A stretch of DNA of 37,957 nucleotides from Auxenochlorella pyrenoidosa (taxonomy: Eukaryota; Chlorophyta; Trebouxiophyceae; Chlorellales; Chlorellaceae): assembly GCA_001430745.1 (NCBI GenBank), contig KQ481955.1, positions 464,637 to 502,593 of the forward strand. Direction: 5' to 3'. The notes beneath the pieces were generated by a model that saw nothing but the letters and a program-made list of their open reading frames with translations, had not been told where the DNA came from and searched no databases. Positions 32,365-37,957 of the stretch are shown piece by piece (positions within the stretch are counted from its first letter, which is position 1; every line of letters begins with the position of its first letter). Both the position numbers and the translations under genes were made by a program.

Positions 32365-33202
32365 ATGAAGCACAGAGTGGGCTTTAGGAAGCTGCGGCGC
32401 ACCTCCGCGCATCGCTGGGCCATGCTCAGGTGCGGGGAGAAGATGTAATGCGCAACGCTGATGCTCGAGGAAGCCTGCCGCCGCTGCCGCCGCCGCTGCC
32501 GCCTGCCGCCGGCCGCCTTTCCGCTGCTTGCCCTCTGCCTCACCTGCTGCGCTGCTGGCCGCCTCCCTGCCTGCAGGACCATGGTGTCGCAGCTGATCAA
32601 GCACGAGCGCATTGAGACGACGGTGCAGAAGGCCAAGGAGCTGCGGCGGGTGGCAGACCAGGTGGTCACGCTCGGCAAACAGGTGAGGGCGTCAGGCAGT
32701 GTGTCCTTGTGTGTAGGGGACCCCTCGTGCAGGCGACGCTCTGACATTATCAGCACATGAGGGGCACGCTTTTGTCGCGGTCGGCTCAAGGTGCAGCATC
32801 AGCTCCAAGCCTTGGGTAGAATGCTGCCTGCTGCCATGACTGCTTCCTCGGCAGCCCAACGCTGCTGTCCCCTCGGCCCGGCCTTGGCCCGGCCTCTACC
32901 CGCCGCAGGGCGACCTGAACGCCTGGCGCGCCGCGGCTGGCATTGTGCACGGCGACGCCGAGCTGCACAAGCTGTTTGGCGAGCTGGCGGCGCGGTACCG
33001 CGACCGCGACGGCGGCTACACACGCATCCTGCGCACCCAGGTGCGGCAGGGAGACGCGGCGCAGATGGCCTTCATCGAGTATGTGGACCGGGAAGGGGAG
33101 CTGCGCCCGGCGCGGCCGCCGCGGCCAGCCAGCCTGCTGCCGCCCGCGGCGCAGGCGGCGGTTGACGCCGCGGCAGCGCAGCAGCAGCAGGCGCGGCGAT
33201 GA
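32365..33202 (+). CDS. Ribosomal protein bL17, mitochondrial type
   Basis: Exons 32365-32429, 32577-32682 and 32909-33202 give 154 residues. bL17 is a large-subunit protein near the peptide exit tunnel. The conserved N-terminus [20 protein letters not shown], the [20 protein letters not shown] segment and [13 protein letters not shown] are diagnostic. The following [20 protein letters not shown] and [20 protein letters not shown] sections resemble plant mitochondrial L17 rather than the plastid protein, and no separate transit peptide is present, as is usual for this protein. The C-terminal 35 residues are an Ala/Pro/Gln extension beyond the bacterial length of about 120. Both introns are GT-AG. 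Family identity is firm; the organelle is inferred from sequence similarity. Confidence 0.94.
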
Positions 33203-33768
33203 GGCGGCTCGTGCGCTGCCCACCGCCCCCTTGGTTGTCCTTTCAGCTCCGCTCTCCCTCTCCTGCTCTGATTTGCGCGCTCGCCTGTCAACCCACCCCC
33301 ATTACATTTGCCCGGCAACAAACATGAAATATGCTCGGTGTGGAGTTCGAAAGCAAGCGGCATTGGGTTTGCTGGAAAGCAACCACTGACAAGATTAACC
33401 ATACTTGTGGTTGTGGCCAAAACAAAGCTTGCAGAGTCGCCAAATTTCCTTCCAAACCTGCAAGTGGTGGCAGCCTGACGGAGCGAAAGCACAAGTGGCC
33501 TTTCATGCTGTGAGCGCTGCGCTGTTGCCAGGCATGCCTTTCTTCTCTTCTCAAGGGGCAGCTTTTCTGAACTGGCTTATGAGTTAAAAGCAAACCATTT
33601 GAGATTTGACCCATATCAGCAAGCAAGCTGCAGGACAGAGAGCCTCGAACGTTCCGGCACCCAGCAGGAACCCAGCATCCACAGCAGAGAAGGCAGACAC
33701 AACACCCGGCATCCTCTTCCGGAACTGCGTTTTTCTGCACCTGAAGCAGTCAGAGCAGCGCCCCCATC
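33203..33768. other. Intergenic region between bL17 and the FAS1 glycoprotein gene
   Basis: 566 bases of comparatively low GC (for example 33390-33430 and 33590-33640) with no supported gene. It should contain the bL17 3' UTR and the promoter and 5' UTR of the downstream gene. Short ORFs on both strands show no motif. Confidence 0.5.
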
Positions 33769-36700
33769 ATGAGGCAGGGGCGAGGAAATAGCCTGCTGCT
33801 CAGCGCCGTGGTGGCCGCGGCGGCTGCCCTGGCCGCCTTGGCGCCTGCGCCTGCAGCGGCGCAGGTCATTCCACGATTTGGGACACCTCCCCCGAGCCCA
33901 GCCCCAGCCTCCCCGCCTGCAATGCAACCAGCCGCCGCCGCCCTGCCCGCCCCTGCTGTGCTACCGGCAGCAGTAGCGGCCACCCTGCCGCCGCCGACAG
34001 TCCCAGCGGCTGAAGCCGCCGGCCCGCCACCCAGTCCCCCACAGGAGCCCACCGCAGCAGCAGCCCCAGTGCCAGCCATGGCGCCCCTCAGCCCTGCAGT
34101 TTCTGTGCCGCCACCTGTGCCAGAAGCGGCTGCGCCGCTGACCACAGCCACGGCAGCGCCCCTCCCAGAGATGCTGGCGCCAACAGCCACCGCCCCCGTG
34201 CCCGAGGCAGCGGCCCCATCGGCCGGCGCCGCAGGGGATGCGTGCGCGTGCACCGCGACAGGCATTTCTGGAGGCGCAAACACTTCCTACGTGGGGTGCG
34301 GGCAGTGGCTGCTGGCGCAGGGCTCCGACCGCTGGGTGTGCTTTGTCCAGGTGCGGCCAGCAGCTGGCTCTGGCTGGCCTGGTGGGCATGTGCAAGTAGC
34401 CCCGCAAACTGGTGTTTAAACGCCGCTGGCAGCTGGGCTGTGCCCCATCTAGTCCTCTTGCAAGGGAGCCCGATGCCCCCTCGTGCTGCAGAACCCCGCG
34501 CTGTGCTACCAGGGCATGGCGCTCACGGTCGACCCGCGCTTCTCAGGTCTGCCGGGGACGCCGCCGGCCTGCCGCTGGGCGGTGCTTGCGAGCCCAGCTC
34601 CCGGTGCCTGGCCCGAGCAGAAACTGGCCAGCTTTCTCCTTGTCCGCGCCTCTGGCACTCCCCCTCTGCCCTGCAGGCGCTGCCTTTCGTGACTGCCCCG
34701 CCCCAGCCCCAGGCAGCCTCATGAGCAGCACGGGCAAGCCCCTGCCGCCGCTGGCGGCCCTGCTGGCGGCCGCGCCGCAGCTGTCCACGTTCAGGGACGC
34801 ACTGCGAGCGGGCGGCCTTGCGGCTGTCCCCGGGGGCAACACCACTGTCTTTGCCCCCTCCAACGCCGCATTCACAGCGGCGCTCCTCTCTGGCCGGCTG
34901 TGGCAGACGCTGGGCACGGGCGCAGCCGCTGCCGCGGGGGCGGCGGGCCCCGGGCCAGCCACGCCCGGGTCTGCTGCAGATGGCACAGCCCCGCCGCAGC
35001 AGCAGGCCAGCATGCAGGCGCTGCTGATGGACCACTTGGCACCAGGCAGGTACGAGCTGGCAGACCTGCAGCAGCTGGCCTCCTGCAATGCCACGGGCAG
35101 CGGCAGCACAGGGGCAGGCAGCGGCGGAGCGGGCGCCAGCCCGGACGGCGGGGCAGCTGCCCCCTGTCAAGGCTCGCTGCTGACAATGCTGTCAAAACGC
35201 CAGGCGCTGGTGGCTGTTGGCCCCGACGGTGAGAACGGAACTGCGAGGGGGATGCAGGCAGGCCTGTCTTGCGAATGCATCGGCTGATGCTGGTTCATCT
35301 TGCCGACGGTCCTTGCTTCCAATGGTCGTGGCAACCAGGAGGTGCATGCGGCATTGGTAAGGCTTCACAAACCTCTGCATGTCCTTTGCAGGCAAGCTCA
35401 CCGTGGGCAATGCCACCATCACCCTGCCGGACCTGCTGGCCGGAAACGGGGTGGTGCACGTCATGAGCAGCCTCCTGTCCACGCAGGCACCAGCAAGCGG
35501 CGCCGTGCAAGCACCTGCTGCCGAGCCGGCAGCAGAGGCGATGCCAGCGGCTGTGGCAGCCCCGCCGCCCACTGCAGCGCAGCTGCCTGCGCCGCTGCCT
35601 GTGTCAGCCGGCGTGCCTCCGCCTGCCACGCCCCCTGCAGTGCCTGCAGCCCAGGCATCGGTTGCCCCAAGCCCTCTGCCACTCAGCCCCCCGCCACTGC
35701 CACCCAGCCCCCTGCCGCCTCCAGCAGTCGTGCAGCCAGCAGTCATAGCTCAGCAGGCTCTGCCTGCTGCCCCTCCTGTGGCTGAGCCTGCTGCAGAGGT
35801 AGTGGCACCGCCAGTGGTTGCCCGGACAGCGCCAGTCCAGCTGCCGCCTCCCCCTGTTGCTGTCAGCGTGCCGCCTGCTATGGTTGCTCCCCAGCTGCCG
35901 CCACCGAGCGCCAGCCCGCCACCGCCACCTCCTCCCTCGCCTTCCCTGCTCCCTGCACAGCTGCCACCCCAGCGCAATCCGTTCCTAGCGGCACCTGCTG
36001 CCGAGGTGCCTCTCCCTCCTCCAAGCATCCCCCCACCCGCCCAGCGTGCGCCAGCAGCAGTCGTCCCAGCGGCCCTGCCCTCCCCAACGCTTCCCCCGCC
36101 GAGCCCTGCCACTCCCCCACTCATTGTCCTGCCCCCTCCGCCGCCTCCCCCAGCCCTCCCGCCACCTTTGCCACCTCTGCCACTCCCCTCACCTCCTCCC
36201 GTCATCCCTCCACCTGTGACCCCCGCTCTCGCAGTGCCGCCAGCACCCTCGCCCTCGCAAGTTCCGCTTCCCTTCTCTCCTCCTTTGCTAATACCGCCAT
36301 CGCCGCCGTTCCAGCCTCCACCAAGCCCCACTCCCTCTCGTGTGCTGCCTCCTGCCTCTTCCCCGGCACTGCCTCCAGCATCCGAGGCCTCTCCTCCACC
36401 TCTGGTGGCAGCAGCACCAATCATCCCAACCCCCTTGCCTGCTGCCGTCCCGCCAATTCCAATCCCACCACCAGCTGCCTCCAAGCCTCCAGTGCTGGCA
36501 AATGGCGCTGTGGCCCAATCGCTGCCTCCAGCTCCCACACCACAGCCTGCAGCGGCGCCTGTCGCGGCTGTCAGGCCAGCGGCACTCCCACCGGTGCCGG
36601 AAGCTGCACCACCTCCCACAGCAGCTGCCCTGCCAGCACAACCCCCGTCCCGGCCTCCGACCCCAGAGCCCAGCCCAGCGCCAGTGGCAGTCGTCGCCCC

Positions 36701-37957
36701 CGTCAAGGCCGCACCCCTGCCAACCGCAGCAACGGCAAGCCCGCCACCATTGCCGGCAGCGCAAAGCCCTCCCCCTGCACCCTCTCTCCTGCCCCTGCCT
36801 CCTGCGCCAGCCAGCCCTGCCCTGGCAGCGGCAGCTCCCCTTACACCTCCAGCGGCTGAGAGCGTGGCGGCAGTGCAGCAGGCAGAGACGCTGGAATGCT
36901 CCGACGTGCTGACGCCAGACGGCTTCTCCTGCGCCCAGCAGCAGGCGAGCCTGTGCTTGTGTCGATGCTCTGGGCGCGTTACCTTTGCTGTTGCAGAGCT
37001 TGCCTGTGCAGCTCACCGGCATGCTGCCTCCCACCTTACACACATCAACTTTTCATTCACCCCTGTCCCATACCTGTTCGGCTGCGCTCAGGCTTGGGGC
37101 AAGTGCACTGAGGGCTGGATGCTCCTGGGCGGCTACTGCCGCCAGACGTGCGGCCGCTGCGGCCCGCCAGCCTCGCCGGCCCTGCCAATCGCCACGGGCG
37201 GCCCCGTCCCTCCCTCCCCTGCCCTGCTCCCACCACCCCCCGTGCCGGCACCACTCCCCCCCATCCCAAGTCCTGTTCCCCTAAGCCCGAAGCTGCCTCC
37301 CAGGGCAGTCCCCGCCACGATTAGCATCTCACCTCTACCCGCACCTTCCCCAGAAGCTGTCACAACGGTGCCAAACCCCCCGCCAGCGATTTTGCCCCGA
37401 GCACCCGCCGTTCCGGCGCCTTCTCCCTCCTTGCCACTTCCTGCCGTCCTCCCAGTTCCAAAGGCCATCTCTCCCATGCCCATCCCTGCATCGCCGCCTC
37501 CAGCCCCCGTCCCGGTGCCACCGTCCCCAACCGTCCCGCCGCCCAGCCCAGCCCCTGTCCCTCTGCCACCATCCCCTGCCGTTCCGTCACCCAGCCCAGC
37601 CCCTGTCCCTCTGCCACCATCCCCTGTCGTTCCGTCGCCCAGCCCAGCCCCCGTCCCTGTGCCACCATCCCCTGCCGTCCCGCCGCCCAGCCCAGCCCCC
37701 GTCCCTGTGCCACCATCCCCAACCCTTCCGTCACCCAGCCCAGCCCCTGCGCCCGTGCTCACAGCCCCTGCACCAGCCCCCGCTGCGGCTGCCCCCGCCG
37801 CGGCCGCCCCCGGCAGCTGCACATTTGAGCCCAGCACCGACCTGTTTGGGGGCGACCTGGCCGAAGACCTGAAGCTGGGCGGGCCGGAGCGCCGCGTTGC
37901 GGACGAGGGCGCCTGCTGCGACAAGTGCAGGGCCAACCCAGCGTGTGGCGCCTGGTG
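33769..37957 (+). CDS. Secreted Pro-rich cell-wall-type glycoprotein with FAS1, ShKT and PAN domains, 3' end outside the window
   Basis: Exons 33769-34350, 34492-34546, 34677-35228, 35392-36944 and 37092 to beyond 37957 give at least 1202 residues. An N-terminal signal peptide (LLLSAVVAAAAALAALA, likely cleaved near APAAAQ, residue 31) is followed by a Pro/Ala linker. A small Cys-rich domain follows (about 158-219; CACTATG, VGCGQWLL, WVCFVQ, ALCYQG, FRDC). One fasciclin domain (about 236-430) has the H1 box TTVFAPSNAAF and the H2 box NGVVHVMSSLL. A linker of nearly 500 residues rich in Pro, Ala, Ser and Val, typical of hydroxyproline-rich algal wall proteins, leads to a six-Cys ShKT domain (LECSDVLTPDGF, SCAQQQAWGKC, CRQTCGRC) split by a GC-AG intron (donor 36945). 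A second linker with five 16-residue repeats precedes a PAN/apple-like domain (CTFEPSTDLFGGDLAEDL, CCDKCRANPACGAW), where the window ends. Adhesion or wall assembly is inferred. Confidence 0.88.
37509..37748 (+). repeat. Five tandem 48-base units coding a 16-residue Pro/Ser/Val repeat
   Basis: Five exact-length units in phase with the reading frame of the FAS1 glycoprotein, each coding VPxPPSPxVPxPSPAP with small substitutions. Units start at 37509, 37557, 37605, 37653 and 37701. The regular SP and SPAP spacing is typical of hydroxylated and arabinosylated rods in algal walls. The near identity of units suggests recent expansion by slippage or unequal exchange. Confidence 0.95.

Noticed and set aside
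35750..36706. 318-codon Gly-rich minus-strand ORF
   Set aside because: It is the antisense of the Pro-rich linker of the FAS1 glycoprotein (Pro codons read backwards give Gly/Trp/Arg). The plus strand has the signal peptide, FAS1 and ShKT motifs.
37133..37936. 267-codon minus-strand ORF with GDGGTGTGAGLG-like repeats
   Set aside because: Antisense shadow of the 48-base Pro-rich coding repeats.

Overview
The window is nuclear DNA from a GC-rich, intron-dense green alga, most likely a Chlorella-clade trebouxiophyte. The evidence is the short exons with ctgcag-type acceptors, the plant-type gene set (dehydroascorbate reductase, mitochondrial bL17, TraB-domain protein), a wall-type FAS1/ShKT/PAN protein with long Pro-rich linkers, and a TGTAA element after one gene. 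No prokaryotic, plasmid or phage feature, tRNA, rRNA or CRISPR array was seen. Gene models below were built by hand by joining exons at GT-AG and GC-AG sites, keeping reading frame and family conservation. Single open reading frames in this window are mostly misleading.

Layout. 1-1738 (-): dehydroascorbate reductase, 3' end cut by the window. 2093-4104 (+): TATA-binding protein with an unusual C-terminal Gln tail, divergent from the reductase. 4887-9463 (+): TraB-domain membrane protein in 16 exons. 9976-30533 (+): a tandem cluster of four unfamiliar genes (called A, B, C and D here) in about 20.5 kb. Gene B is interrupted by a 621-base run of N. 30620-31887 (-): a VHL beta-domain protein, convergent with gene D. 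32365-33202 (+): mitochondrial ribosomal protein bL17, divergent from the VHL gene. 33769-37957 (+): a secreted Pro-rich FAS1/ShKT/PAN glycoprotein, 3' end cut by the window.

The main novelty is the A-D cluster. All four genes contain a two-exon module with the same intron phases (a phase-1 intron, an exon of about 140-152 nt, a phase-0 intron, then a helix and beta-strand segment ending in a HVDASLE-like motif). Gene D has a second, more recognisable version with the same phases that looks like a plant B3 DNA-binding domain, so the shared module is plausibly a divergent B3-like domain. Gene D also has an N-terminal Ulp1/C48-like protease domain in which the expected catalytic Cys reads as Ser. 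Genes A and B are a tandem duplicate whose promoters, first three exons and introns are still very similar, while their later N-terminal exons differ. A second striking feature is the number of GC-AG introns: about ten well-supported cases among roughly 70 introns.
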